DNA of 64,000 nt, taken from Kytococcus schroeteri. GTDB taxonomy: Bacteria; Actinomycetota; Actinomycetes; Actinomycetales; Dermatophilaceae. The position numbers and the translations under genes were made by a program. The notes under the pieces were generated by a model, which saw nothing but the letters and a program-made list of their open reading frames with translations, had not been told where the DNA came from and searched no databases. Shown here piece by piece: positions 35,082 to 44,637 of this stretch (position 1 is its first letter; the number at the start of each line of letters is the position of its first letter). The stretch covers positions 55,597-119,596 of the forward strand of contig NZ_PKIZ01000005.1 in assembly GCF_002847825.1 (NCBI RefSeq), read 5' to 3'.

Positions 35082-35216
35082 GCGCACAGCGTAGGGACCG
35101 GTCCCGGCGTGAGACGCGGCACTGTGCGGGGTGTGGACTGGCGCCCCGGCACGGCGGGGCGCACAATCGGGAGAAGACTCACTAGCATTGCCGCAGAACC
35201 GACGACGGGAGTAGTC

Positions 35217-35690
35217 ATGGCCATCCCGGCCTCCAAGACCAACGTTTCCACCACCGGCCGCACCTCCGCGTCCGTGACCGAGCGCGCGAACGAGCGGTCC
35301 CTCGGCCAGATCGTCAGCGATGCCGCCGCCAACGCCCAGTCCCTGGTCCGCGACGAGATCGCCCTGGCCAAGGCCGAGATCAACCAGGACGTCCAGAAGG
35401 GCATCAAGACCGGCGCCGGCTTCGGCATCGCCGCCGTGCTCGCCGCCTACGGCTTCGGCATCCTGCTCATCGCCGCCGCCCTGGCGCTGGCCCTGGTGCT
35501 GCCGCACTGGGCCGCCTTCCTCATCGTGGCCGCCGTGCTCTTCGTCTTCGCCGGCATCGGCGCCCTGTTCGGCCTTTCGCAGATGAAGAAGATCAAGGGC
35601 AAGCCGGAGCGCGCCATCAAGGCCGCCGACCGCACCCAGAAGACGCTCAAGGCCGCGGCCGACCCCAACACCACCACGCCGCGCTCCTGA
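35217..35690 (+). CDS. Holin-like membrane protein (DUF1469, Phage_holin_3_6 family)
   Basis: The 157-residue protein has an amphipathic region (GQIVSDAAANAQSLVRDEIALAKAEINQDV), two transmembrane helices (~68-90, ~95-118) and a Lys-rich cytoplasmic tail. Despite the family name, it is a chromosomal membrane protein conserved near nth/crp in actinobacteria. ATG 35217 with GGGAG; TAGCAT (35183-35188) is a plausible -10. Confidence 0.88.
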   Translation: MAIPASKTNVSTTGRTSASVTERANERSLGQIVSDAAANAQSLVRDEIALAKAEINQDVQKGIKTGAGFGIAAVLAAYGFGILLIAAALALALVLPHWAAFLIVAAVLFVFAGIGALFGLSQMKKIKGKPERAIKAADRTQKTLKAAADPNTTTPRS

Positions 35691-35715
35691 GGTCCCGCCG
35701 GGACTGCGACGCACC

Positions 35716-35752
35716 GCGACGGCGGTCACCCCACCGGGGTGGCCGCCGTCGC
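35716..35752. terminator. Bidirectional hairpin terminator
   Basis: A 17-bp stem with one wobble (35716-35732 with 35736-35752) between convergent genes, tight 3-nt loop. Confidence 0.8.
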
Positions 35753-35778
35753 CGCGTCCGGGGCCGGTTCCGGCTCCC

Positions 35779-36474
35779 TCAGCGGTAGCCGTCCGGCACG
35801 TCGCGCACGTCGCGCGGGTCCCACGGCCGGTCGAGCCCACCGAGGCGCAGCACGGTGGAGAGCAGCCACCCCGTGTACCCCCAGACGAACAGTCCGTCCA
35901 CGTCGAAACCCGGCGTCGTGCGCCCCACCCCGGGTAGCCGGGCGGTGAAGCGCCGCGCCGGGTCCACCAGGTGGCCCAGCGGCACCACGTGGATGCTGGC
36001 GACCTCCAGCTCGCTGCCCACGGACAGGGCGTGCGGCCGCTCCCACCAACCCACCACCGGGGTCACCGGGCGGAAGCTGGGCGCCACGGGCAACCGCGGC
36101 AGGCGGGCCACCATCTGCACCGATGCGGGGTCGAGGCACACCTCCTCGGTCCCCTCGCGGAGGGCGGCCTGCTCTGCGGTCTCACCGGCGTCCACCCCGC
36201 CACCGGGGAAGGACACCTGGCCGGCGTGGTGCGCCAGACTCGACCCACGGCGGGTGAGCACCACCCCCTCGGGCCCCACGAGCACGAGGACGGCCGCGTC
36301 ACGGCGAGCAGGCACCCCCTGCGCCGGCGGCGTGGCCAGCGGGCGGGCGAGGCGCTCCATCGGCGCGGCGTCGACGCGGGCCTGCAGGCCGGCGAGCCAG
36401 CGCGGCACCTGCAGCGGGTCGCCCGCGGCGGGCTCGTCGAACACCCAGGAGCGATCGGCCTCCGACGGGCTCAC
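35779..36474 (-). CDS. NUDIX hydrolase, probable CoA pyrophosphatase (NudL type)
   Basis: The 231-residue protein has the CoA-pyrophosphatase signature [21 protein letters not shown] directly before the Nudix box. That box reads [18 protein letters not shown], with Cys at the position usually Gly. Predicted to cleave CoA to phosphopantetheine and 3',5'-ADP. GTG 36474 overlaps the nth stop (GTGA). Confidence 0.87.
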   Translation of the reverse strand: MSPSEADRSWVFDEPAAGDPLQVPRWLAGLQARVDAAPMERLARPLATPPAQGVPARRDAAVLVLVGPEGVVLTRRGSSLAHHAGQVSFPGGGVDAGETAEQAALREGTEEVCLDPASVQMVARLPRLPVAPSFRPVTPVVGWWERPHALSVGSELEVASIHVVPLGHLVDPARRFTARLPGVGRTTPGFDVDGLFVWGYTGWLLSTVLRLGGLDRPWDPRDVRDVPDGYR

Positions 36475-37274
36475 AGCACCACCCGTCCGTCCACCGGCTC
36501 CAGGCCGCGCGCCCGGGGCGGGAGCACGGCCTCGTCCTCGGGCAGGAACTCCACCGGCACCACGCCCTTGACCATCCCCCACGCCTGCCGGGGCGTGGTC
36601 ACGCCGGTCTCGGAGGAGGGGCACCAGCGGGCCACGGGGCAGGCGCCGCAGGCGGGCCGGCGGGAGTGGCAGACGCGCCGACCGTGGAAGATCAGGGTGT
36701 GCGAGAGGTCGGTCCAGTCGCGGCGGGGGAACAGCTCGGCGACGGCGTGCTCCACCTTCACCGGGTCCTCCAGCGCGGTCCAGCCCATGCGCCGCACGAG
36801 CCGGCCGAAGTGCGTGTCCACCGTGAGGCCGGGGGTGTCGAAGGCGTTGCCCAGCACCACGTTGGCGGTCTTGCGCCCCACGCCCGGCAGGGTCACCAGA
36901 TCGCGCAGCCGGCCGGGCACCTCGCCGTCGTAGCGCTCCACGAGCGCCTGCGCCAGCCCGATGACCGAGCGCGTCTTGGCCCGGTAGAAGCCGGTGCGGC
37001 GGATGAGCTGCTCCACCTCGGCGGGGTCGGCGGCGGCCAGCGCCACGGCATCGGGGTAGCGGGCGAAGAGCCCGGGGGTGACGGCGTTGACGGCCACGTC
37101 CGTGGTCTGGGCCGACATGACGGTGGCCACGAGCAGCTCGAAGGGATTGCGAAAGTCCAGCTCGCACTCGGCGTCCGGGTGGCGCGCGGCGAGCACCCGG
37201 TACATGCGGCGGGCACGTCGCGTGCGGGCCAGGTCGGTCTCGTCGGGGAGCGGGTCGGCCGCGGGCGCACTCAC
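36471..37274 (-). CDS. nth: Endonuclease III
   Basis: Base-excision repair glycosylase/AP lyase for oxidised pyrimidines. The 267-residue protein has the HhH motif [14 protein letters not shown] (catalytic Lys135), TVDTHFGRL (Asp153), and the iron-sulfur loop C-x6-C-x2-C-x5-C. Both ends are longer than in E. coli. GTG 37274 lies 7 bp after TATCGT (37287-37282), so the message is probably leaderless. It is divergent from crp. Confidence 0.96.
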   Translation of the reverse strand: MSAPAADPLPDETDLARTRRARRMYRVLAARHPDAECELDFRNPFELLVATVMSAQTTDVAVNAVTPGLFARYPDAVALAAADPAEVEQLIRRTGFYRAKTRSVIGLAQALVERYDGEVPGRLRDLVTLPGVGRKTANVVLGNAFDTPGLTVDTHFGRLVRRMGWTALEDPVKVEHAVAELFPRRDWTDLSHTLIFHGRRVCHSRRPACGACPVARWCPSSETGVTTPRQAWGMVKGVVPVEFLPEDEAVLPPRARGLEPVDGRVVL

Positions 37275-37346
37275 CGGCCCCACGATAGGCCGCCCCCTCC
37301 CGCCCCGATCCGCGGGTTCGGCTCTGTGGCGTGGCACACTGCAGGC

Positions 37347-38024
37347 GTGGACCTCGACATCGTGACCCGTTCGCCCCTGTTCTCCGGCCTGGACGAGGCC
37401 GCCGCCTCCGCCCTGCTCGAGCTCACCGAGCGCGGCACCTTCAAGCGGGGGCAGGTCATCTTCACCGAGGGCGACCCGGGCGACAAGCTCTACGTCGTCA
37501 CCTCCGGCAAGATCAAGCTCTCCCGTACCAGCCACGACGGCCGCGAGAACCTGCTGGCCGTGCTCGGCCCGGGCGAGATCATCGGCGAGATCAGCTTCTT
37601 CGACCCGGGTCCCCGCACCGCATCGGCCATCACCGTGAGCGAGACCGAGGTGCTCTCCCTGGCCCACGCCCACCTGGGCCTCTTCCTGGAGCAGAACAGC
37701 GGTGCCTCGGTGGCCATGCTCGGCGCCCTGGCCCACCGCCTGCGCCGCACCAACGACTCCGTGGCCGACCTGGTGTTCACCGACGTGCCCGGCCGCGTGG
37801 CCAAGGCCCTGCTCGACCTCGCCGAGCGCTTCGGCACCGAGGACGGGTCCGGCATGCTGGTGCAGCACGAGCTCACCCAGGAGGAGCTGGCCCAGCTGGT
37901 CGGCGCCAGCCGCGAGACCGTCAACAAGGCCCTGGCGGACTTCGCCTCCCGCGGGTGGCTGCGCCTGGAGGCACGCGCCGTGCGCCTGCTCGAGGTGGAG
38001 CGCCTGCGCAAGCGCGCCCGCTGA
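37347..38024 (+). CDS. crp: Crp/Fnr-family regulator (GlxR/Crp type)
   Basis: The 225-residue protein has a cyclic-nucleotide domain ([24 protein letters not shown]; phosphate cassette [19 protein letters not shown]) and a C-terminal winged helix ([30 protein letters not shown]). It matches the global cAMP-responsive regulator found next to nth in actinobacteria. GTG 37347 is chosen because the GlxR-type N-terminus begins there. The 72-bp gap to nth holds both promoters. Confidence 0.94.
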   Translation: MDLDIVTRSPLFSGLDEAAASALLELTERGTFKRGQVIFTEGDPGDKLYVVTSGKIKLSRTSHDGRENLLAVLGPGEIIGEISFFDPGPRTASAITVSETEVLSLAHAHLGLFLEQNSGASVAMLGALAHRLRRTNDSVADLVFTDVPGRVAKALLDLAERFGTEDGSGMLVQHELTQEELAQLVGASRETVNKALADFASRGWLRLEARAVRLLEVERLRKRAR

Positions 38025-38038
38025 CCCCCCCCACCCCA

Positions 38039-38083
38039 CCCCATGACCCCCTGTGCCCGTCCCGGGCCCAGGGGGTCATGGGG
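38039..38083. terminator. Bidirectional hairpin terminator
   Basis: A perfect 15-bp stem (38039-38053 with 38069-38083) with a 15-nt loop between convergent crp and the MBL-fold gene. Confidence 0.85.
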
Positions 38084-38101
38084 TGCAGCAGGGTGCGCCG
38101 C

Positions 38102-38938
38102 TCAGGCGTGGGCGCGCAGGTACTCCAGCTGCGCCAGCACCGTGAGGCGGGCCGCCGGCCACACCTCGCGCGGCACGTCGGCGTACACGGTGCGCACCAC
38201 CGCGTCGGCCAGGTCCTCCCCCGGCCCCGGCTGCACCCGCCCCGCCGCGGCGGCGACCTGCTCCAGGCGCTCCCGCCGGTGCTGCTGGTACCAGCCCACC
38301 ACCCCGGCGGCGTCGGCCACGGACGGGCCGTGCCCCGGCAGCAGCGAGGTCACCTCGCCCGATGCCGTGAGCCGCTCGATGCGCTCCAGCGACCCCAGGT
38401 AGGCCTCCAGGTCGCCGTCCGGGTGGGCCACCACGGTGGACCCGCGGCCCAGCACGGTGTCACCGGTGAGCAGGTGGTTCTCGGCCGGCAGCACGAACGA
38501 GACGGAGTCCGCGGTGTGGCCGGGCGTGGGCACCACCACCAGGTCGAGCCCGCCCACGCTGAGGTGGTCGCCGGCCACGAGGTCGTCCTCCCCGCCCCGC
38601 ACCACGGCACGCCGCACGGGCGCCCCGGTGAGGCGGTGGAAGGTGTCGGCCCCCTCGGCGTGGTCGCTGTGCCCGTGGGTGAGCAGGGTGAGTGCCACGC
38701 GCGCGCCCCGGGCCTCCACCGCGTCCACCACGGCGCGCAGGTGCTCGGGGTGCTCCGGGCCGGGGTCCACCACGACCACCTCGTCGCTGCCGGGCTCGGC
38801 CAGCAGCCAGGTGTTGGTGCCGTCCAGCGTCATCGGCGAGGGGTTGGGGCACAGCAGGCAGGTGGCGCGCTCGCCCACCGGGCCGCCGGTCCAGTCGGAC
38901 CCGTCGGGCAGGTGGCTCGTGGAGGAGCGCACGCTCAC
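38102..38938 (-). CDS. MBL-fold metallohydrolase (LACTB2-like, Rv3677c type)
   Basis: The 278-residue protein has the two-metal motif THGHSDHAEG, PTPGHTADS, LTGDTVLG and LLPGHGP, plus a C-terminal winged-helix-like tail (VRTVYADVP...). LACTB2-like members can be nucleases. GTG 38938 overlaps the preceding stop (GTGA). Part of the DUF4177-ridA-NUDIX-MBL operon upstream-to-downstream. Confidence 0.9.
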   Translation of the reverse strand: MSVRSSTSHLPDGSDWTGGPVGERATCLLCPNPSPMTLDGTNTWLLAEPGSDEVVVVDPGPEHPEHLRAVVDAVEARGARVALTLLTHGHSDHAEGADTFHRLTGAPVRRAVVRGGEDDLVAGDHLSVGGLDLVVVPTPGHTADSVSFVLPAENHLLTGDTVLGRGSTVVAHPDGDLEAYLGSLERIERLTASGEVTSLLPGHGPSVADAAGVVGWYQQHRRERLEQVAAAAGRVQPGPGEDLADAVVRTVYADVPREVWPAARLTVLAQLEYLRAHA

Positions 38939-39807
38939 CGCCTCCAGGGGGTGCGCATGACCAGACCGTCGGGGGCGTCCGGCCCCACCGGCACCTCCTC
39001 GGGCCAGGGCATCACCTCGGGCACCTCGTGGCGGTCGGCCAGCACCTCGGCGGCACTGCCCGCAGCCCGCAGGTCCTCCAGCGCGGCGATGGTGGGCGGC
39101 AGCATCAGCCCCGCGTCACCGGCAGCGCGCTCCAGCACCGCTGCAGGACGCTCCCAGCTGGCCGACACGGCCTCGCTCGTGCCGTCGTCGGGCTCCTGCC
39201 CCTCGGGGATGCGGGCGGCGAAGAACCACGTGTCGTAGCGGCGCGGCTCGCACTCGGGGGTGGTCCAGTGGTCCCGGACGCTGAGGCACTCGGTGCGCAC
39301 AGTCAGCCCGAGCTCGGTCAGCAGGTCGCTGAACGCCACCTCGCGGGCCTCCACGCGGCGGCGTCCCTCCACGGCGGCCGGGGCACTCGCCTCGGCCTCG
39401 CTCACGGGACGTCCGTCGGGGTGGGCGGCCAACAGCACGCCGGTCTCCTCGAACACCTCGCGCGCGGCGGCCAGCACCAGCTGCTGCGCCGATGCCGGCG
39501 TGGTGCCGGGCATGCGGGCCGACCACTCCTGCGGCGTGGGCCCCGACCAGGCGGCGTCGGTGACCTCGTCGCGCGGGTCCACCCCGCCTCCGGGGAAGAC
39601 CATCATGCCCGGCGCGAAGGCCATCGAGGCCGCGCGCGTCTGCATGAACACCTCGACGCCCTGTGCGCCGTCGCGCACCACCATCACGGTGGCCGCGGCG
39701 CGGGGCGCCACCGGGGCGGGGCGGTCCGCCTCCGGGGTGTCCAGCCAGGCACGCACCGCCGGCACGAGGGCCGGCGGCATCGGGAAGTCGCGGTGCGGGG
39801 TGGTCAC
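38935..39807 (-). CDS. NUDIX hydrolase (large, NUDT19-like)
   Basis: The 290-residue protein has MAFAPGMMVFPGGGVD and, after an insertion of about 40 residues, AAREVFEETGVLLA: a split Nudix box as in NUDT19-type enzymes. GTG 39807 follows GAGGGCC, 8 bp after ridA. The substrate is probably a CoA ester or nucleotide. Confidence 0.85.
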   Translation of the reverse strand: MTTPHRDFPMPPALVPAVRAWLDTPEADRPAPVAPRAAATVMVVRDGAQGVEVFMQTRAASMAFAPGMMVFPGGGVDPRDEVTDAAWSGPTPQEWSARMPGTTPASAQQLVLAAAREVFEETGVLLAAHPDGRPVSEAEASAPAAVEGRRRVEAREVAFSDLLTELGLTVRTECLSVRDHWTTPECEPRRYDTWFFAARIPEGQEPDDGTSEAVSASWERPAAVLERAAGDAGLMLPPTIAALEDLRAAGSAAEVLADRHEVPEVMPWPEEVPVGPDAPDGLVMRTPWRR

Positions 39808-39815
39808 GCGGGCCC

Positions 39816-40289
39816 TCAGGACCGGACGGCCAGGACGACCTCGACCTCGACGGGCGCGCCGAGCGGCAGCGCCGCCACGCCCACGGCCGAGCGGGCGTGC
39901 TCGCCGGCCTCGCCGAAGGCGGTGCCCATGAGCTCGCTCGCCCCGTTGACCACGGCCGGCTGGCCGGTGAAGCCGGGCTGGCTGGCCACGAAGCCCACCA
40001 CCTTGACCACGCGCTCGATGCGGTCCAGGTCGCCCACCACGGACTTGGCGGCGGCCAGCGCGTTGACGGCGCAGATGCGGGCCAGCTCGGCGGCGCGCTC
40101 AGGCGTCACGTCGCCGTCACCCTCGCCCACCACGCCGGTGCCGGCCAGGGTGCCGTCGACCACCGGCAGCTGGCCGGAGGTGTAGACCAGCCCGGCGTGC
40201 TCCGTGGCGGGCACGTACACGGCCACCGGCTGGGGTGCCGGCGGCAGCTCGACGCCGGCCTCGGCCAGGCGCTGCTCGACGGCCCCCAT
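39816..40289 (-). CDS. RidA (YjgF/UK114) family protein
   Basis: The 157-residue protein has AGLVYTSGQLPVVDG, ICAVNALAAAKSVVGDLDRIERVVKVVGFV and PVEVEVVLAV, typical of RidA enamine/imine deaminases, although the actinobacterial branch here is divergent. ATG 40289 overlaps the DUF4177 stop (TGATG). Confidence 0.9.
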   Translation of the reverse strand: MGAVEQRLAEAGVELPPAPQPVAVYVPATEHAGLVYTSGQLPVVDGTLAGTGVVGEGDGDVTPERAAELARICAVNALAAAKSVVGDLDRIERVVKVVGFVASQPGFTGQPAVVNGASELMGTAFGEAGEHARSAVGVAALPLGAPVEVEVVLAVRS

Positions 40290-40447
40290 CAGGCGCTCTT
40301 CTCGCGCTTCAGGTAGGCCACCGGGTTGGAGCCCTCGGGCCCCGGGATCACGGTGACGAGCTCCCAGCCGTCCTCGCCCCACTGGTCGAGGATCTGCTTG
40401 GTCGCGTGGACGATCAACGGAACGGTGGCGTACTCCCATGTGCGCAT
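40289..40447 (-). CDS. DUF4177 small protein
   Basis: The 52-residue protein MRTWEYATVPLIVHATKQIL...WGEDGWELVTVIPG has the DUF4177 signature (WExxxV...LNxxGxxGWElv). First gene of the ridA operon. TAGGCT 7 bp before ATG 40447 indicates a leaderless transcript. Function unknown; conserved at this place in actinobacteria. Confidence 0.88.
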   Translation of the reverse strand: MRTWEYATVPLIVHATKQILDQWGEDGWELVTVIPGPEGSNPVAYLKREKSA

Positions 40448-40489
40448 GGATCGGAGCCTATAGCGGATGCGGAAAGTACCCTTGGGCGC

Positions 40490-42943
40490 ATGTCCCAGCC
40501 CTCCCCCCGGCGCACCTCCCCGTTCCTCGCGCTGTCGGCGTTCGTCGTGGCCTGCCTGCTGGCGGGCCTGCTGGCGGCCGTGCTGCTGGTCCCCGTCACC
40601 ATCGGGGTGGGCCGTGCCACGCAGGCTGGCACGACCTACTTCGACGAGCTGCCGAGTGACTTCGGCGACGACGGCGTGACCCAGCAGACCCGCATCCTCA
40701 CCGCCGACGGCAAGCAGATCGCCGCCCCCTTCGGCGAGAACCGGGTGGTCGTGGGCTCCAAGGACATCTCGCCGTGGATGAAGAAGGCGCAGGTGGCCAT
40801 CGAGGACGAGCGCTTCTTCGACCACAACGGCGCCGACCTCACCGGCATCGGCCGCGCCCTGTTCAACAACTTCGGGGGCGGGGGCACCCAGGGCGGGTCG
40901 ACGCTCACCCAGCAGTACGTGAAGGTCTCCCTGCAGGACCGCGCCCTGCGCGACGGCGACCTCGAGGCCGCCCGCCGCGCCACCACCCAGAACGGCGCCG
41001 CGGGCTACGCCCGCAAGCTGCGCGAGATCAAGTACGCCGTCTCGCTGGAGAAGACCCACAGCAAGGACGAGATCCTCACCGACTACCTCAACCTCGTCTA
41101 CTACGGCGACCGCGCCTACGGGGTGGAGGCCGCCGCGCAGCACTACTTCAGCGTGCCGGCCAAGGAACTCACGATCGCCCAGGCGGCCACGCTCGCCGGC
41201 ATCGTGAAGGCCCCCGGGTCCAGCGACCCGGTGCGCCACCCGGAGAAGGCCCGCGACCGCCGCGACGTGGTGCTGTTCAAGATGCACCAGCTGGGGCAGA
41301 TCACCGACGAGCAGTACGAGGAGGCCCGCAAGAGCGACCTCGGCCTGAAGGTCTCCTACACCCGCCGGTCGTGCGCCACCAGCGAGTACCCCTTCGTGTG
41401 CACCTACGTGGTGGAGTGGCTGCTGCGCCAGCCCGCGCTGGGCGAGTCCGAGAACGACCGCCGCACCCGGCTGGACCGTGGCGGCCTGACCATCCGCACC
41501 ACCTTCGACAGCAAGCTGCTGGACCACGCCGCCCGCGAGCTGCGCGACAAGGTGCCGGCCAAGAACGACGACGCCGTGGCCGCCGCGGCCGCCGTGGTGG
41601 AGCCCGGCACCGGCAAGGTGCGCGCCATCGCGCAGAACCGGCCCTACGGCCTGAACAGCGGCAAGGGCGAGACCGCGGTCGGCTACGCGGTGGACCGGCC
41701 GTTCACCTCCAGCGGAGGCTTCGCCATCGGTTCCACGGCCAAGCTCTACTCGGCCATCACGGCAGTGCGCGACGGCTTCCCGGTGGACGGCAGGATCGGC
41801 CTGCGCGAGACGGTGGACCTCACCGCGCTCAACTCCCGCGGCGAGGAGCGCACCGTGCCCAAGGCCGTGTTCCGTCCGCAGGAGTTCGACCCCTGCGCTG
41901 AGGTCAAGGACGGCGAGCTGTGGGCCGTGCAGAACGACCACGGCAGCTTCCGCGACGCGATCCCGTTCAAGGAGGCCACCGAGGAGTCCGTGAACACCGC
42001 GTACTCCGAGCTGACCACCGCCCTGAACCCCTGCCGCGTGCGCGACACGATGACGCAGATGGGCCTGCACCGCTCCCAGCTGGACGACCAGGGCCAGTAC
42101 GTGCCCTTCTCCACCAAGCCCGGCTCGGTGGCCCTGGGCGCCGACGAGGCCAGCCCGCTGACGGTGGCCAACTCGTTCGCCACCCTGGCCTCCGGCGGCA
42201 TGCGCTGCGATCCCTACCCGGTGGAGAAGATCACCGACTTCGAGGGCCGCGAGGTGGAGCTGGACGCCGAGCACTGCGAGCGCGTGCTCGAGGAGGGTGA
42301 GGCCGCGGCGGTGACCGACGTGTTCCGCTCGGTGCCCGAGACCACCTCCGGTGGCGCCTCCCGCGCCCGCCTCTCCGGGGGCCGCGTGTCGGCCGGCAAG
42401 ACCGGCACGGCCGACGGCTCGGACGAGACCTGGTACACCGGCTACACCCCGCAGCTCGCGGCCTCGGTGTGGGTCGGCACGCCCGACAGTCTGGGCAACC
42501 TGCGCGACATCGAGCTGGGTGGCCGGGCCTACCCGGGCTGGCTGTACGGCTCCAGCCTGGCCGCGCCCACCTTCCGGTCGATCATGGACTTCGCCCACCG
42601 CGACATGCCGGTGGAGCAGTTCCCGACCCCGCCGGCCGAGCTGACGAAGGGCCACCTGGTGGACGTGCCGGACGTCAGCGACAAGACCGTGCTGGAGGCC
42701 CGTGAGGAACTGCGCAAGGCCGGCATCCTGGCGCTCAACACCAAGCCGTGGGCCCCGGGTGACGCCACCATCGAGAGCATCGAGACCACCAACGGCTCCC
42801 AGCAGGACACGGCCCAGTTCGTGAAGCTCACGCCGCGGACCGACGCCGAGCAGCCGAGCCCGGACCAGATCCGCAAGGAGCTGGAGGCCCAGGGCGACGG
42901 CACGCAGGGCTCGGTGGCCGACGGGAACACCGGCGAGAACTGA
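40490..42943 (+). CDS. Bifunctional class A penicillin-binding protein with PASTA domain (PonA2-like)
   Basis: Peptidoglycan synthase of 817 residues: N-terminal transmembrane anchor (~12-38), GT51 glycosyltransferase (EDERFFDHNG, catalytic Glu105) and transpeptidase with STAK (Ser415), SVN (Ser500) and KTGT (Lys637). One C-terminal PASTA domain (~725-780) and a polar tail follow. TACCCT lies 7 bp before ATG 40490, so it is probably leaderless. Divergent from the DUF4177 gene. It matches M. tuberculosis PonA2 (Rv3682) in position. Confidence 0.95.
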   Translation: MSQPSPRRTSPFLALSAFVVACLLAGLLAAVLLVPVTIGVGRATQAGTTYFDELPSDFGDDGVTQQTRILTADGKQIAAPFGENRVVVGSKDISPWMKKAQVAIEDERFFDHNGADLTGIGRALFNNFGGGGTQGGSTLTQQYVKVSLQDRALRDGDLEAARRATTQNGAAGYARKLREIKYAVSLEKTHSKDEILTDYLNLVYYGDRAYGVEAAAQHYFSVPAKELTIAQAATLAGIVKAPGSSDPVRHPEKARDRRDVVLFKMHQLGQITDEQYEEARKSDLGLKVSYTRRSCATSEYPFVCTYVVEWLLRQPALGESENDRRTRLDRGGLTIRTTFDSKLLDHAARELRDKVPAKNDDAVAAAAAVVEPGTGKVRAIAQNRPYGLNSGKGETAVGYAVDRPFTSSGGFAIGSTAKLYSAITAVRDGFPVDGRIGLRETVDLTALNSRGEERTVPKAVFRPQEFDPCAEVKDGELWAVQNDHGSFRDAIPFKEATEESVNTAYSELTTALNPCRVRDTMTQMGLHRSQLDDQGQYVPFSTKPGSVALGADEASPLTVANSFATLASGGMRCDPYPVEKITDFEGREVELDAEHCERVLEEGEAAAVTDVFRSVPETTSGGASRARLSGGRVSAGKTGTADGSDETWYTGYTPQLAASVWVGTPDSLGNLRDIELGGRAYPGWLYGSSLAAPTFRSIMDFAHRDMPVEQFPTPPAELTKGHLVDVPDVSDKTVLEAREELRKAGILALNTKPWAPGDATIESIETTNGSQQDTAQFVKLTPRTDAEQPSPDQIRKELEAQGDGTQGSVADGNTGEN

Positions 42944-42961
42944 CCGGTCGCCCCCGGCACA

Positions 42962-43006
42962 CGCAGGGAGGGCGGGCACCCCATCGGGGTGCCCGCCCTC
43001 CCTGCG
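42962..43006. terminator. Very strong bidirectional terminator
   Basis: A perfect 21-bp stem (42962-42982 with 42986-43006) with a 3-nt loop between convergent genes. Confidence 0.9.
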
Positions 43007-43032
43007 CGAGGTGGCCCGTCGCGGGCCGGGGC

Positions 43033-43485
43033 TCAGCCCAGGTGCTTCTTCACCGCGGCGGCCACGCGGCCGCCCTCGGCGCGGCCGGCGACCTTGGCCT
43101 GCGCGGCCTTCATGGCCTGACCCATCTGGGACGTCTCGGTGACGCCGGCCTCGGCGACGGCCTCGGCCACCAGCGCCTCGAGCTCCTCGTCGGAGAGCTG
43201 CTTCGGCAGGTAGCCCTCGATGACCTCGAGCTCGGCCTTCTCGGACTCGGCCAGCTCCGGGCGGCCGGCCTTCTCGTACTCGGCGATGGCGTCGCGGCGC
43301 TTCTTGCCCTCCTTGGTGATGACGGCCAGCACCTCCTCGTCGGTCAGCTCCTTGGCCTCGCTGCCGGCCACCTCGGCGTTCTGGATGGCGGTGCGCACCA
43401 TGCGCAGGGTGGAGGAGGTCACCTTGTCGCGGGCCTTCATGGCAGTGGTGAGGTCGGCGGTGATCTGCTGCTTGAGGTCGCTCAT
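43033..43485 (-). CDS. GatB/YqeY-domain protein
   Basis: The 150-residue protein has LKQQITADLTTAMKARDKVTSSTLRMVRTAI, YEKAGRPELAESEKAELEVIEGYLPKQLS and MGQAMKAAQAKVAGRAEGGRVAAAVKKHL, the full YqeY signature related to the tail of the GatB amidotransferase. ATG 43485. Role unproven, perhaps tRNA-linked. Confidence 0.93.
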   Translation of the reverse strand: MSDLKQQITADLTTAMKARDKVTSSTLRMVRTAIQNAEVAGSEAKELTDEEVLAVITKEGKKRRDAIAEYEKAGRPELAESEKAELEVIEGYLPKQLSDEELEALVAEAVAEAGVTETSQMGQAMKAAQAKVAGRAEGGRVAAAVKKHLG

Positions 43486-43541
43486 GGGCAGATCATCCCA
43501 CCGGCCGGGGCCGCTACCCTCCCCGGTGCGATGATGGCGCC

Positions 43542-44567
43542 GTGGACACCCGACGCCTGCTGACCCGCCTGCGCGACCGCGAACCCCGCCCCGGGGCGCT
43601 CGCCGGGGTGGGACGCGGCGCCGCGCTGGGGGCGGCCGCCGTGGCCGGCGCCGGGGCCGCGTGCGTGGCCTGGGGCCACTTCGTGGAGCGCCACCTGTAC
43701 ACCCTGCGCCGCTTCACGGTGCCGGTGCTGCCCGAGGGGGCGCTGCCGCTGCGGGTGCTGCACGTCAGCGACCTGCACCTGGTGCCCGGCCAGCGGCGCC
43801 GCATGCAGTGGGTGCACGACCTGGCCGCCCTGGAGCCGGACCTCGTGGTGAACACCGGCGACAACATGTCGTCCACGGCCGCGGTGCCGTGGGTGATGGC
43901 CACCTTCGACGACCTGCTGGCCACGCCCGGGGTGTTCGTGCGCGGATCCAATGACTACTTCTCCCCCCGCCCGGTGGACCCACTGAAGTACGTCACCCAG
44001 GGCCGGAGCCGCTACGGCGGGCGCACCCAGCGTGACATGCCCTGGCGGGAGCTCGTGGCCGGCTTCGAGGAGCGCGGCTGGGTGGACCTCACGCACCGCC
44101 GCCACCGCATCGAGGTGGAGGGGGTGCGCCTGGAGTTCGTGGGCGTGGACGACCCGCACCTGGAGCTGGACGACTACGCCAGCGTGGCCGGGCCGGCCGC
44201 CCGCGACGCGGACCTCACCATCGGCGTCACCCACGCCCCCTACCAGCGGGTGCTGGACGCGATGGTGGCCGACGGCGCCGGGCTGGTGATCGCCGGCCAC
44301 ACCCACGGCGGGCAGGTGTGCCTGCCCGGCATCGGGGCGCTGACCACCAACTGCGACCTGGACCCCGGGCGTGTCAAGGGCGTCTCCCGCTGGTGGCCCG
44401 GGGCCGGCTCGCGCCCGTCGGCGGCCGCCCCGGACGACGCCGCGTGGATGCACGTCTCGGCGGGTCTGGGTCACTCCCCGATGGCGCCCTACCGGTTCGC
44501 CTGCCGCCCGGAGGCGACGCTGCTCACCCTCGTGCCGCGGGGCTCCTCCTCGCCGTCCGCGGACTGA
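43542..44567 (+). CDS. Membrane-anchored metallophosphoesterase (YkuE/Rv3683 type)
   Basis: The 341-residue protein has an N-terminal hydrophobic segment (~28-45) and the metal motifs VSDLHL, NTGDNM, GSND, GVTHAP and AGHTHGGQV of calcineurin-like phosphoesterases. It probably acts on lipid or nucleotide phosphoesters at the membrane. GTG 43542; divergent from yqeY. Confidence 0.9.
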   Translation: MDTRRLLTRLRDREPRPGALAGVGRGAALGAAAVAGAGAACVAWGHFVERHLYTLRRFTVPVLPEGALPLRVLHVSDLHLVPGQRRRMQWVHDLAALEPDLVVNTGDNMSSTAAVPWVMATFDDLLATPGVFVRGSNDYFSPRPVDPLKYVTQGRSRYGGRTQRDMPWRELVAGFEERGWVDLTHRRHRIEVEGVRLEFVGVDDPHLELDDYASVAGPAARDADLTIGVTHAPYQRVLDAMVADGAGLVIAGHTHGGQVCLPGIGALTTNCDLDPGRVKGVSRWWPGAGSRPSAAAPDDAAWMHVSAGLGHSPMAPYRFACRPEATLLTLVPRGSSSPSAD

Positions 44568-44637
44568 GCCCCACGCCGCCCGACCCGACGACGCACCTGC
44601 CCCGACCCGACGACCCGACCTCACCCCGGAGGCCCCC

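Noticed and set aside
35217..35690. Holin-like gene as sign of a prophage
   Set aside because: No other phage genes are nearby; the family is a common chromosomal actinobacterial membrane protein.
37326..37339. TGTG-N6-CACA upstream of crp as a cAMP-receptor site (a similar one is at 10857-10870)
   Set aside because: The GlxR/Crp consensus has eight bases between TGTG and CACA; here there are six, so half-sites would be out of phase.
44575..44630. Short CGACCCGACGAC tandem-like repeats before the SDR gene
   Set aside because: Low-complexity GC sequence without regular period or structure.
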